Shown one piece after another: positions 11,097 through 24,048 of a stretch of 64,000 nt of DNA. Numbering within the stretch: position 1 is the stretch's first letter; every line of letters starts with the position of its first letter. Position numbers and translations under genes: made by a program. Below the pieces are notes generated by a model. It did not search any database. It was not told the origin of the DNA and saw nothing but the letters and a program-made list of their open reading frames with translations. Location: NCBI GenBank assembly GCA_014529385.2, contig CM043947.1, forward strand, positions 124,906,391 through 124,970,390. The letters are read 5' to 3'. Origin of the DNA: Adiantum capillus-veneris. Taxonomy: Eukaryota; Streptophyta; Polypodiopsida; Polypodiales; Pteridaceae.

Positions 11097-11799
11097 TTTT
11101 TTAGTTTGTAATCATCAAATGAAATGAAAAGTATCCTTCTTATAAGATTGCTGATCTTTTTCTCGTTCAAAACTTTCAATTGTGATTTATAGTTTTGTTA
11201 GCATGAGATTGTGCTTTTTTAGTTTGAAAAAAAATGTTAAAGATCCAAGTCTTTTTGGCTTTACTTAAGTTATTAATTGTGAAAGATCCAAGTCTTTTTG
11301 CTTTACTTAAGTTATTGATTGTCTATGTAATAGTCCTTAAAACAATATCGGATGGCTTTCTTGCTCCCATGTCTCACATTGGTCTTTAGGTAAGACAAGT
11401 GGTGACCTTGAAAGTATGGTCTCATATCTCGATCAAGTGAAGAGAAATGAAGCTTAAATATCACTACTATGTATCTAGTGTTAAACTCCATCAAGACAAA
11501 GATACTAGAGTGCCAAATTGCAGTCTAGTTTAAGTGAAAATCCATTTGAGCTAACGTAAAACTTATAGTGCTTCATTTTTCTAGGATTCTACCCCATCAA
11601 GGAAGTTAGAATCTAGCACAAACCAATTAAAACTCTTTTGGAGCCTAGATAGGACAATTCGTGGAACTTAAGAGACTTATTATTGAGTTAGAGTCTAGTT
11701 TAGATAAGCAAAAGATATTCAAACCAGCACTTGACTTTCTTACTATTCAATATTCAAAGTCCCTTGAGGCTAACAAATTACATACCTACTTGTAACCTA
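11097..11799. other. Non-coding stretch with a 43-bp duplication
   Basis: AT-rich with no convincing frame. A segment beginning aagatccaagtctttttg is repeated head to tail at about 11,240-11,278 and 11,283-11,322. One short satellite-like box (gacaagtggtgacctt) sits near 11,394. Confidence 0.5.
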
Positions 11800-14700
11800 A
11801 CTAATGAGCAATTATATAGATCTAAGCAAGTATATATAATGAGTCTTCAAACTAATAAACCAAGGGAAGAGAGTAGCAAGGTCCACTACTTGTCCAAGCT
11901 CAGCTCTAGACAACATAGAAAGATGCTAGTTCTACTAATTGTCTAATTATAGGCATGGAGAAATGATAGAAGGTTGAACACTTGTCCAACCTATCATCTC
12001 TAGTAAGATGGGAGGTTTGGACTTAAGATTCACCATGTAACCAACCTATACATCATTGTATTATGAAGAGTAGAAAAGAAAAGCTCCACCACTTGTCCAA
12101 GCTAGTTCTAAAATCCACATGGAGATAAGCAAGCTCCACCATTTGTTAAATCTCTCTTCCATTAAAACATGAAAAAACTCAACTATGTTGTACAGGGGGG
12201 ACTTTTTTCCAAGGTCCACCACTTGTCCAAGCTAGGATCCATTAAAACATGGAAATAAACAAAGCTCCACCACTCGTCCAACCTTTAGAGTTGCAAAGTG
12301 TATGGGTTGTCTAAACTAGGTATGGGAAAATAATTGAAGGTCCACCACTTGAAACATGGAGCGAAGCAAGCTCCACCATGTCTCCAATATGCTAGACTCC
12401 ATTGAAACACCCAAACCCATGATATATTTTGTACATAGGGGATGTACATTCAAGATCCACCACTTGTCCAACCTAGTATCCCTAGTAGCTTGATAGCTTT
12501 GGTCTCAAGATTCACCACTTGTCCACTCTATGTCATTGTATTAAAAAGGATTGGGTGTTAAGGTCCACCACTTGTCCAACCTATAAGGTTATATTTTAAA
12601 TGGTTATTTTTCTCACAACTTGAACTACCCATGATATGTTTTACATGGGAGTTTTGTTTCAATGTCCACCACTTGTCCAAGCTAACTCTATTGAAACATA
12701 GAGAGAACCAAAGATCCACCACTTTTTCAAGCTAAGCTATATTGAAACATGGAGAGAAGGATGCTCCACCATTTCTCCAAGATAGGATTCATTGAAACAT
12801 GGAGAGAAGAAAGCTCCACCATGTCTCCAAGCTAGGATCCATTTAAATGCCCTAAACCCATTTTATTTTGTACATGGGGGGTTTTATTTCAAGGCCCACC
12901 ACTTGTCTAACCTATTATCCCTAGTAGCACGAGTGGTTTGGTCTCAAGATACACCACTTGTACACTCTATGTCATTATATTAGGAAGAACTATGTATTAA
13001 GGTCCACCACTTGTCCAACCTATAAGGTTATATCTTAAATGGTATCCTTTCTCACCACTTGAAATGCCCATGATATGTTTTACATGGGGGTTTCATTCCA
13101 AGGTCCACTACTTGTCCAAGCTAACTCTATTCAAACATAGAGAGAAGCAAAGGTCCACCACTTGTCCAAGCTAACTCTATTCAAACATAGAGAGAAGCAA
13201 AGGTTCACCACTTGTCAAAGCTAGGCTCCATTGAAGCATGGAGAGAAGTAACCTCCATCATTTTTCCAAGATAGGTGCCATTCAAACATGGAAAGAATCA
13301 AGATCTACCATGTCTCCAAGATTCTAAGCTCCATTGAAACACCCTAAAACCATGATATTTTGTACATGGGGTGTTTACATTCAAGGTCTACCACTTCTCT
13401 AACGTATTATACCTAGTAGCATGAGTGGTTTGGTCTTAAGATTCACCACTTATCCACTCTATGTCATTATATTAAGAATAACTGGGTGTTAAGGTCCACC
13501 ACTTGTCCAACCTATAAGGGTATATCTTAAATGGTATCCTTCACCACTTGTCAAGGTCCATCACCACTTTTCCAACCGTAAGGTTATATCTTGAATGATA
13601 TTTTTCCTTATCACTTGTAATGTCCATGCTATGTTTTACAAAGGGTTTTGTTCCAAGACCCACCACTTGTCCAAGCTAACTCTATTGAAACATAGAGAGA
13701 AGCAAAGGTCCACCACTTGTCCAAGGTAGGCTCCATTGAAAACATGGAGAGAAGGATGATCCACCATTTCTCCAAGATAGGTTCCATTGAAACATTGAGA
13801 GAAGCAATCTCCACTATGTCTCCAAGCTAGGCTCCATTGAAATACCCTAAACCCATAATTTTGTACATGAGGGGTTTACATTCAAGGTCCACCACTTGTC
13901 CAACCTATTATCCCTAGTAGCACGAGTGGTTTGGTCTCAAGATTCACCACTTGTACACTCTATGTCATTATATTAAGAAGAACTATGTGTTAAGGTCTAC
14001 CACTTGTCCAACCTATAAGGTTATATTTTAAATGGTATCCTTTCTCACCACTTGAAATGCCCATGATATGTTTTACATGGGGGTTTCATTCCAAGGTCCA
14101 CCACTTGTCCAAGCTAACTCTATTAAAACATATAGAGAAAGAAAGGTCTACCACTTGTCCAAGCTAGGCTCATTGAAACATGGAGAGAAGGAACCTCCAT
14201 TGTTTCTCCTAGATAGGCTCCATTGAAACATGGAGAGAAATAAGCTCCACCATGTCTCCAAGTTGCTAGGGTCCATTGAAATACCCAATACCCATAATAT
14301 TTTGTACATGGGGGGTTTACATTCAAGGTTCACCACTTGTCCAACCTATTATCCCTAGTAGGTTTGGTCTCATGATTCACCACTTGTCCACTCTATGTCA
14401 TTATATTAAGAGGAATTGGGTGTTAAGGTCCACCACTTGTCCAATCTATAATGTTATAGCTTGAATGGTATTTTTTCTCACCACTTGTAATGCCCATGAC
14501 ATGATTTACATGGGGGTTTTGTTCCAAGGTCCACCACTTGTCCAAGCTAAATCTATTGAAACATAGAGAGAAACAAAGGTCCACCACTTTTCCAAGCTAG
14601 GCTGCATTGAAACATGGACCTTAATACCAAATTATTTCTAGTAGCATGAGTGATATTTTGTACATGGGGGGTTTACATTCAAGGTCCACCACTTGTCGAA

Positions 14701-16430
14701 CCTATTTCCCTAGTAGGTTTGGTCCCAAGTTCACCACTTATCCACTCTATGTCATTATATTAAGAATAATTGGGTGTTAAGGTCCACCACTTGTCCAACC
14801 TATAAGGTTATATATTAAATGGTATTTTTTCTCACCACTTGTAATGCCCATGATATGTTTTACATGGGGGTTTTGTTCCAAGGTCCACCACTTTTCCAAG
14901 ATAACTCTATTCAAACATAGAGAGAAATAAAGGTCCACCACTTGTCCAAGCTAGGCTCCATTGAAACATGGAGAGAATGATGCTCCACCATTTATCCAAG
15001 ATAGGCTGCATTGAAACATGGAGAGAAGCAAGCTTTACCATGTTTCCAAGCTAGGCTCCATGGAAACACTCTAGGGGGTTTTATTTCAAGGCCCACCACT
15101 TGTTTAACCTATTATCCCTAGTAGCATGAGTGGTTTGGTTTCAAGATTCACCACTTGTACACTCTATGTCATTATATTGTGTTAAGGTCCACCACTTGTC
15201 CAACTTATAAGGTTATATATTAAATGGTATCCTTTCTCGCCACTTGAAATGCCCATGATATGTTTTACATGGGAGTTTCATTCCAAGATCCACCACTTGT
15301 CCAAGCTAACCATATTTAAACATAGAGAGAAACAAAGGTCCACAACTTGTCCAAGCTAAGCTCCATTGAAACATGGAGAGAAGGAACCTCCACCATTTCT
15401 CCTAGATAGGCTCCATTAAAACATGGACATAAGTAAGTTCCACCATGTCTCCTAGATGCTAGGCTCCATTGAAATACGCAAAACCCATGATATTTTGTAC
15501 ATGGGTGATTTACATTCAAGGTCAACCATTTGTCCACCCTATTATCCCTAGTAGGTTTGGTCTCACAATTCACCACTTTTCCACTCTATGTCATTATAAT
15601 AAGAGGAATTGGGTGCTAAGGTCCACCACTTGTCCAGCCTATAAGGTTATACCTTGAATGGTATTTTTTCTCACCACTTTTAATGCCCATGACATGCTTT
15701 ACATGGGGGTTTTGTTCCAAGGTTCACCACTGGTCCAAGCTAATTCTATTGAAACATAGAGAGAAACAAAGGTCCACCACTTTTCCAAGCTAGGATCCAT
15801 TGAAACATGGACCTTAATACCAAATTATTCCTAGTAGCATGAGTGATATTTTGTACATGGGGGGTTTGCATTCAAGGTCCACCACTTGTCCAACCTACTT
15901 TTCCTAGTAGGTTTGGTCGCAATATTCACCACTTGTCCACTCTATGTCATTATTTTAACAATAATTGGGTGTTAAGGTCCACCGCTTGTCCAACCTATAA
16001 GGTTATATATTGAATGGTATTTTTTCTCACCACTTGTAATGTCCATGATATGTTTTACATGGGAATTTTGTTCCAAGGTCCACCACTTGTCCAAGCTAAA
16101 TCTGTTCAAACATAGAGAGAAACAAACGTCCACCACTTGTCCAAGCTAGGCTCCATTGAAACATGGAGAGAATGATGCTCCACCATTTATCCAAGATAGA
16201 CTCCATTGAAACATGGAGAGAAGTAAGCTCCACCATGTCTTGAAGATGCTAGAGTCGATTGAAATACCCAAAACCCCTGATACTTTGTACATGGGGGGTT
16301 TACATTCAAGGTCCACCACTTGTCCAACCTATTATCCCTAGTAGCATGAGTGGTTTGGTCTCAGGATTCACCACTTGTCCACTCTATATCATTATATTAA
16401 GAAAATTTGGGTTTCCATATCTAAATGGAT
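11800..16430 (-). repeat. Satellite-like array, inverted orientation
   Basis: This is the reverse complement of the 1-3,165 repeat. The box appears as aaggtccaccacttgtccaa, and the anchor ctctatgtcattatat recurs near 12,525, 12,966, 13,457, 13,960, 14,391, 14,741, 15,162, 15,584, 15,940 and 16,381, giving spacings of about 350-500 bp centred on 440. The left edge (about 11,810-11,940) carries a segment also found, in the opposite orientation, at the right edge of the + array (3,030-3,165). Orientation flips back to + at about 16,430. Open frames inside are repeat shadows. Confidence 0.9.
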
Positions 16431-16749
16431 CTTTGCTTGGATAAGTGGTAGACCTTGAGACCTAAATACCCATTCTACACTAGAGCATTGGTTAAGCCTT
16501 ATGCACTTCAAGCATACCTTTAACAACAAGTAGTAGTTATTAGTTGACTTAAGTCTAGTTGACCTCCATGGTATTGAGACTAAGAGAGAGTGTAGCATAA
16601 AAAAGAGTCAGGATTTTAATTTGACTTTGTTTCTATTAATGAGTAGATCATAGATGGATTTTGGTATCTAATAAAACCTTAGGGTAGACAATGTAAAACT
16701 CATGTCTATTGTTGTGTTTGCATTAAGTGTTCTTGTTCTTTAATTTCAG

Positions 16750-17523
16750 AACCATTACAGAAAAATGGATTGGCTATATGCTGGCATAAATTGAAGAAAA
16801 CTATTGAATTACCCATCCAACCTCCTCCAAGACCTTGTCCAAGGAATGAATCACCTCCTTATCACCTACCACTTTCTTTCAAGGACATCAAAAGAGTACT
16901 TATCTTGGATCTAGAGGGGTTACTTCTCAAGACAATTGAAATGAAACATGGAGATTCTATGCCATCTTGGACTCAACACATGCGACTTGTGGAGGATAAA
17001 GATGAAGTTTATCATGTGGTGCGACCAGACGCACAAAGGTTTTGGATTTTTGTGCTGAATACTTTGAGCTATGGATATGGAGTTGCTATAACTTAACAAG
17101 GGTGCAACGCATCACACAAAAATGTTTTCCTGAGCAGTATACCAAGTTCAAGGTGTTTATGAGTAACAAAAATTGCCAAAATCCAAATATTATGTTAGGA
17201 TTTACAAGGGTTTATCACAAAAATTTGAGTGATATTTGGAAGATATTTGAGGATTTGGATGCAAACAATACCTTAATTTTTGATGACACTCCATATAGGG
17301 TGATGTGGAACATGCCAGGGACATATCTTATATTTCCAAAGATGTGGAGGCAAACTTCCGAGCAACTTCAAAACTTCTTGTAGAGAACCATAATTCCATG
17401 GTTGGTAGGATGGTTGTATGCAAAAGATAAGAGAGTCTATACATACAACACAATTGTAAATCAGTATAGTGATTCTGAGACAAATTATGTCCTTGGTGTA
17501 TACTTGTCAACACGAAAGAATTG
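16750..17523 (+). CDS. Second FCP1-like HAD exon, frame-broken
   Basis: An acceptor (tgttctttaatttcag) ends at 16,749. The frame enters in phase 1 as PLQKNGLAICWHK. The HAD core follows: RVLILDLEGLLLKT (motif I with Glu in place of the second Asp), YHVVRPDAQRFW, VAIT (motif II region), then after a frame shift near 17,094 NLTRVQRITQKCF and TLIFDDTPYR (motif III). A TAG at about 17,381 is followed in the same frame by RTIIPWLVGWLYAKDKRVYT, which parallels the tail of the first FCP1-like exon, ending at TGA near 17,523. It is a diverged paralogue of 9,692-10,887 and is also unlikely to be a working phosphatase. Satellite arrays in inverted orientation lie on both sides. Confidence 0.6.
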
Positions 17524-17644
17524 AATAAATATGGCCATAAGATGCTTTTTTTATTCTAGTGTGTATCTTTCAACATTTGTATAATTTGATATAGTCTTTT
17601 TTTATAAAAAAACAAAGGTGTGTCAATTTTATGAACACTTGAAT

Positions 17645-17752
17645 GGAGTGCACCCTACTCTAAGGGGACTTCAATGTACTATTGGAGTGCATCCTATTGT
17701 AAGGGGACTCTGATGTATTGCTATAGTGCACCCAAATTTTTGGAGACTCATT
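17645..17752. repeat. ~49-bp tandem repeat, about 2.5 copies
   Basis: The phrase gagtgcaccctactctaagg and its variants (gagtgcatcctattgtaagg, tagtgcacccaaattttt) recurs at about 17,647, 17,694 and 17,742. No coding potential. Confidence 0.6.
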
Positions 17753-18249
17753 TTTTATTTGATTGGGGCCTATGTTGGGTCATATAGTAAAAGAAATTCA
17801 TTTTTTGTCAATTCATATCGAGGTTGCATTTATTTGTAACTATGAGAGAATTGATGTTTGATGTCAAAATAAAACTTGTAAGTATGGATCAGAGAATTCA
17901 TGGACTTTAAATATGTGAGAGGGATCTTTTTCTGGGCACAAATGTTTGCTTCAAGAATTTTGTCATTACATACTTTACGTGAAAGAGTTTTAGAACCTAA
18001 AAGACTTTGAAAACAAAACTATGGAATCTAAGTGCATGTATTCTTGAATGGCTTGAAAGTTGATGTATACATGCATGTCGCCTTGATGAAGATTTAGATC
18101 TGACAAGATGCAAAGCTAGAATTCTTGGAGTACGTTACCTTTGTCAATTTGGTAATAACATATTTAACTTTCTTTTATTATGGGTGGAAAATATATTATT
18201 ATGTGCATTTGGAACCTAATTGCTTGACCTTCAAACCAAGATTCCTATG
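17753..18249. other. Non-coding spacer
   Basis: AT-rich sequence with no long frame, no satellite box and no recognisable transposon motif. Confidence 0.5.
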
Positions 18250-19690
18250 TTATTTTTTCATATACTTTTTTGTAATGAATTAATATTGTGGATACAAGGT
18301 CCACCACTTGTTCAAGCTAGATCTAAGAAAGTATATATAATGAGTCTTCAAACTAGTAAACCAAGGGAAGAGAGAAGCAGGGTCCATCACTTGTCCAAGC
18401 TTATCTCTAGACAACATAGAGAGATGTTAGGTCTACTAATTGTCCAATATAGTCATGGAGAAATGATAGAAGGTTGATCCACTTGTCCAACCTATCATCT
18501 CTAGTAAAATGGGAGGTTTGGCCTTAAGATTCACCATGTAACCAACCTATAGTTCATTGTATTATGAAGAGTAGAAAAGCAAATCTCCACCACTTGTCTA
18601 AGGTAGTTCCAAAATCAACATGGAGAGAAGCAAGCTTCACCATTTGTCCAAGATAGGTTCCATTAAAACTTGGAAAACCTCATATATGTTGTACATGGAA
18701 GCTTTTTTCCAAGGTCCACCACTTGTCCAAGCTAGGATCCATTAAAACATGGATAGAAACAAGGCTCCACAACTCGTCCAACCTTTATAGCTGCAAAGTG
18801 TACCGGTAGTCTAAACTAGGCATGGGAAAATAATAGAAGGTCCACCACTTATCCAATATATTATCTCTAATAGCATGGGAGGTTTGGTCTCAAGATTTAG
18901 GAATTGGCTAACCTGTATTTCATTGTATTATGATGAATTTGGTTTTAAAGTCAACTACTTATCCAAGCTATAAGTTTATATCTTGAATGGTATTCCTTCC
19001 CATCACTTAGAAAACCAATGATATGTTGTACATGGGGGGGTTTGTTACAAGGTCCACCACTTTTCCAAGCTAGTTTCATTGAAACATGGATGAAGACAAG
19101 CTCCACCATTTGTTAAATCTAGACTCCATTGAAATCTAGAAAATCCATTCTATGTTGTACATGGGGTTTTTGTTTTAAGGTCCAACACTTGTCCAAGCTA
19201 AGATCCATTGAAACATGGAGTAGAGAAACACTCCACCACTTGTCCAAGCTAGGAAACATTGATAGTAGTTGGCTTAGTTTGAAGATCCACCACGTGTCTA
19301 AGCTAACTCTATTGAAACATAGAGAGAAACAAAGGTCCACCAACTGTTCAAGCTAGGCTCCATTGAAACATGGACAGAAGCAAGCTCCACCATTTCTCCA
19401 AGATAGGCTCCATTGAAACATGGAGAGAATCAAAGGTCCACCATTTCTCCAAGCCAAGCTCCATTTGTCCAACCTATAAGGTTATATCTTAAATGGTAAT
19501 CTTTCTAATCACTTGGAATACCCATGATATGTTTTACATGGGGGTTTTGTTCCAAGATCACCACTTGTCCAAGCTAACTCTATTGAAACATAGAGAGAAG
19601 AAAAGGTCCACCACTTGTCCAAGCTAGTCTCCATTGAACCAAGGAGAGAAGCAAGCTCCATCATTTCTCCAAGATAGGCTAGCCTGGATA
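18250..19690 (-). repeat. Second inverted satellite block
   Basis: Same repeat as 11,800-16,430 and in the same (-) orientation, with boxes such as aaggtccaccacttgtccaa. Its left edge (18,250-18,440) is an inverted copy of 3,030-3,228, extending to within about 20 bp of the splice acceptor of the first coding exon. At about 19,690 the orientation changes to + (ctggataagtgcacctt). Confidence 0.85.
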
Positions 19691-20197
19691 AGTGCACCTT
19701 GAAACCAACCTTCCTATGAGGCAATAGAGCATATGCTACATATTTTATGTATGCCCCATGCCTCAAATTAAGAAGTTATAGATTAGAAGTGGACCTTGCT
19801 TGAATGTCACATGCATTAAACTAAAGAAAAATAGCCAAGTGTATTGTATTCCTCAATGGATCCTTGCTTTCACAAGTTGTGAACCTTGAGTCACTTTTAC
19901 ATTAACTTGGACAAGTGGTGGACCTAGAAACCAAGCTCTCCATGTTGAGATAAGTTGTAGGTAGGACAATAGAACATAGACAACGATAATGGATGCAATA
20001 TACTCGTCTCCTAATAATCCAATTGATTGAAACCATGGTATTTTAGTTGTTTTCATTGTGTATTGTATGTGCATAAAGTGGAATGAGACCTTAAGAAAAC
20101 TCAAATTTTTGACAAAATCTCTATATTTTGTACATGATATATTGAAAGTTGTCCAACCTTGGAATTTGGATTTTCCCACTTTACCTAATATGGTCTT
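19691..20197. other. Spacer with a few + boxes
   Basis: One clear + box (acttggacaagtggtggacc) lies near 19,905. The rest shows no gene. The border to copia sequence is at about 20,198. Confidence 0.45.
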
Positions 20198-22782
20198 TTA
20201 AGCAATATCGTCATCATAAACATGACATGAGGCATGTTTAAAATCAATAGGCAAATCAACAAAAATATCAATATCATCATTGGCAACATTCGGAATGGAT
20301 GGTTGTGAAGAGGAAAGTTGCTCTATAGGAAGAGTTTCATCTTCTGAAAGAAATGGAAAAGCCTGAAGCAATGATTTAGTATCATCAGAATCATCCATGG
20401 ACCATGAGCCTCCCATAAGTTGTTAGTTAAAAGTAGCATCACGATTCACAATTACTTTCTTGAAGGAAGGGTCATAGAATTTGTAGCCTTTTGAAGTGTC
20501 AGAATATTCAATAAAAATAACTTTAAGACCAGGAGCATCAAGCTTTGTTCGTGTTTCTTTGGGAACATGAATATAAGAAATACATCCAAAGGTTCGAAAA
20601 TGAGATACAGAAGGAACGTCACCTGTCCATGCTGTGATGGGTATCTTACCAGAGGGTGTAGTAATAGGAAGATGATTCTAAATAAATACTGCTGTCAAAG
20701 TAGCTTCAGCCCAGAAAACACGAGATAAGCCAGAATGAATCAGCATACATCTTACAACATTGAGAATAGTGCGATTCTTTCGTTCAGCAACATCGTTCTG
20801 TTGAGGCGAATATGGAATAGTGTGTTCATGATGAATTCCACTATCATCACAGTAACTCACAAACTCTGAGAAACATATTCGCCTCCATTGTCACTACGAA
20901 GCTTCTTAAGGCGACGACTAGTTTGAAGTTCCGAAGCCTTGTGGAATTGTTTGAAAACAGATAAGGCTTCAAATTTTTGTCTAAGTAGAAATATAGTCGT
21001 ATACCTTGAGAAATCATCAATGAAAGTAATGGAGTAGCGATACTATGATCTCGAAGAAGGTAGAGGTCCACATATATCAGTATGAACAAGATCCAGTATG
21101 TCATGAGAATGAGTTGTATTTGAAAGAGGAAAGGGTTTACGATTGTGTTTCCGAAGAGCACAAAATTCACAAATTCCCATATGGGGATGGGCTTTAGAAT
21201 CCATGCCATGAACAAGATCACGACGTTGAAGATCAAGGAGTTTTGAGAAATCAGCATGAACAAAACGGTGATGCCATACTTTGCAATCATGAGCACCTGG
21301 AGCAGTGACAACATTTGCTACAGCATCGTTGAGAGAGAGTTCAAACAAGTTACCATTTCGAGGAGCAGTGGCTATAGTCTGTCCGTCTTTCTCAATTCGG
21401 CATTTGGTATGATCAAATCCAACAAACAGACCAAGATCAACAAGTCTAGCAACTGAAAGAAGATTACGTTGAAGATCTGGTACATGTAATACTCCTCGCA
21501 AAATTCGAGTGGAAGAAGATAAGGTGCCAAGATATAAGTCTCCAATACCCTTTACATGACAAGTAGTATCATCAGCAAGATAAACAACACGTTCAACTGG
21601 CAGTGGATGATAGTTATGAAGCCACTTAAACTGATATGTCATATTTCTTGTAGCACCAGAATCGACAATAAAAAGTGATCCATCACGTACATGAAGTATT
21701 CTGTCTGGAGCAACTGAACATAGGACGCAGCTTGTTTCTGGTACAATGTTGTTTCGATGTTCAGTAGCATATGCTCTATTCCCATCTGTGTCGAATCGAC
21801 GCTTATAGCACATATGAGTGGGGTGATCAGATCGTCCACAATATTCACAAGAAGAAGAAGAAGAGTCTCTAGATAAACGAGGTTGCTTTGTGGTAATATT
21901 GTTTTCTTCATCATATTGACGTGACCAACAATCATCTTCAGTATGGCCATTTCTCTTGCAGTAAGAACATTGCTTATTAGGAAATTTGAGACGAGAGAAA
22001 ATATTACCGCGACGGCCACCTCTACGGTTTCCTCGTTGTAATGGAAGCCTTCGAGCATAAAAAGCACGTTCCATCTGTTGTGACTCAGTCTCCTCTTGTG
22101 AAATCATAGCTGTATCATGACTAGCATTATGACGTTCTTGACGTTGAGAGTATTCAATTAAAGACATGCAGGCTTGGTCGAAATCAAGACCATCTTTATT
22201 AGAGAGAATAGTAACAATGTTATCATAAGAAGAGTCCTTCACCGTATCAAGGAGAAGTGTAATCAGTTGCTTTTGTGGAACAGGATCACCGGCAGCAGCA
22301 AGTTGATTAATAATAGATTTGAAAGATTCAATATGTCCCGTCATGGCAGTACCAACTTCATATTGTAACTTGTTAAGCAACCCTCTCAAATAAAGTATTT
22401 CTGTAATAGATTTCTTCTGAAAGTTTGCAATAAGGTACTTCCATACATCGTGGGAAGTAGGCAGTTCATACATATCAAGCAAAAGGGAATCAATAAGAGC
22501 AGAAAGAATACACCGACGAGCTGCTTTATCACGTCGTTGCCAATCCGTATAGGCAACATTCCAAACTTCAAATATAGGTCCTTCAGTGATAAGCACGTTA
22601 TCATTATCTGTATCAACAGGCTGAGGCGGACAAACACGATTTCCAAGAACAACATCGGAGAGTTCATCGCCTTCAAGAATTAACAACATCTTTGCTTTCC
22701 AGCCTGGAAATCCTTGACCTTGGAAAGGAGGAACAGAACGCTGGCCAGAAGGAAAGCCGTTGACGAGAATATTCATAGCCAT
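20198..22782 (-). pseudogene. Copia family A gag-protease-integrase pseudogene
   Basis: The likely start is the ATG at 22,782 (MAMNILVNGFPSG), after the leader. GAG has a UBN2-type region (AYTDWQRRDKAARR, LRGLLNKLQYEVG) and two zinc-knuckle-like blocks, CSYCKRNGHTEDDC and CEYCGRSDHPTHMC. The protease is seen as LFIVDSGATRNMT. The pre-integrase HH-CC region is VWHHRFVH...CEFC, then LVHTDICGP. The frame stops at a TAG just after GPLPSSRS (about 21,043). It resumes in the integrase core (FIDDFSR, KLRSDNGGEYV), shifts by a two-base loss near 20,865, then HTIPYSPQQN, and reaches FGCISYIHVP near 20,570. The copy at 62,543-64,000 has CAA where this one has TAG and lacks the two-base loss. Confidence 0.85.
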
Positions 22783-24048
22783 ATCTTGTTGCGAGAAGAC
22801 GTATAAGATAAGATCGCAGAATCTGCACACCATATACGGTGAAGGCCGCAATTGAGAATGAGAGAGATATGAGGACTGCGTTCTGTCAACGATAAACATA
22901 AGAAGGATGCTCAAGGAACGTCCAAAGATGTGAGAGACGTCACCCAAAAAGGCAGGGTAAAGGAGACGTTAATAATAAAAGAGTCCTCAAAATAGAGTGG
23001 CGTGAAACGCAAGATTGACGGCCACAATACGAATAGCAAAACGCTAAATCTTCTCGAAAAAGTTAACGCCAAAATAAGAAATACAATCGCGGACGCTTCA
23101 CGAAGAAGTAGGACGAAGAAAGCTGCATCAAGCTGAACACTACAAGAGGTTGTGTGCTCTTGTGACGCTGTTAGCGACGGAAACACACTGGGTTTTTATA
23201 ACCCCCGACGTTGCTAAAATCGTCGCTACGGGAGCGTCGCTATATGCGTCACTATGGGCATCGCTATAAGCGTCGCTATATAGAGACGCTCATAGCGACG
23301 GTCATAGCGACAGTTATAGCGACGTTTACACAGAAGTCTATAGCGACGCTCATAGCGACGCTACAGAGCCATAAATAGCGACAGTTATAGCGACGCCCGA
23401 GAGAAATTTTTTTTGGTGACAGGGCATTGAATGCCCTGCCACCCATCAACCATATTGTACTTGATTCACGTTTTAAAAAAAGTGCAAGGGTAGATAATAG
23501 ACCCAAAATAGTCACCCACAAGACGCATTGTTTGCAAAATTGACAAGCGTAAAATTGACAATTGTACACATCATAGGCAAAAAGAATTGATTGGCAAATG
23601 TAATAATGACAATTGTACAACATCATAGGCATAAAGAATTGATTGGCAAAATGAACTGCGGTGACAAATGTAATAATATACATGGTTCAAAAAGACGTAT
23701 AAAATTCGTCTCATGATACATAAGCTATGAGAAACCCTAAACTAATGCTATCTAGCTACGGCTAAACTGACGTCGTCTAGTTAGACGTCTCATCGTGTCC
23801 AAGCGGCGTATCTGTCGGATTCTGCAAAAAAAGACAATAAGACAGCTTTCAGTAAGTATAAACATATAACGACATTTATAAAACAATACAAAAAATAGAA
23901 AAGAGTAAACCCTAATACTAACCATGCCGCCGCGAGAACTGAGAATGTCTATCAGGGCCTTTAAGCCCTTCCTGCCTGCGTACTCGCGCTCGTACGGTGT
24001 GGGATCACGTCCTGTCATCGACCACTGTCAAAATATACAAAGAATTCA

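Noticed and set aside
12525-16381. Centromeric satellite
   Set aside because: Units are irregular (350-500 bp), diverged, in two orientations and interrupted by exons, unlike a homogeneous centromere array. A centromere role cannot be supported.
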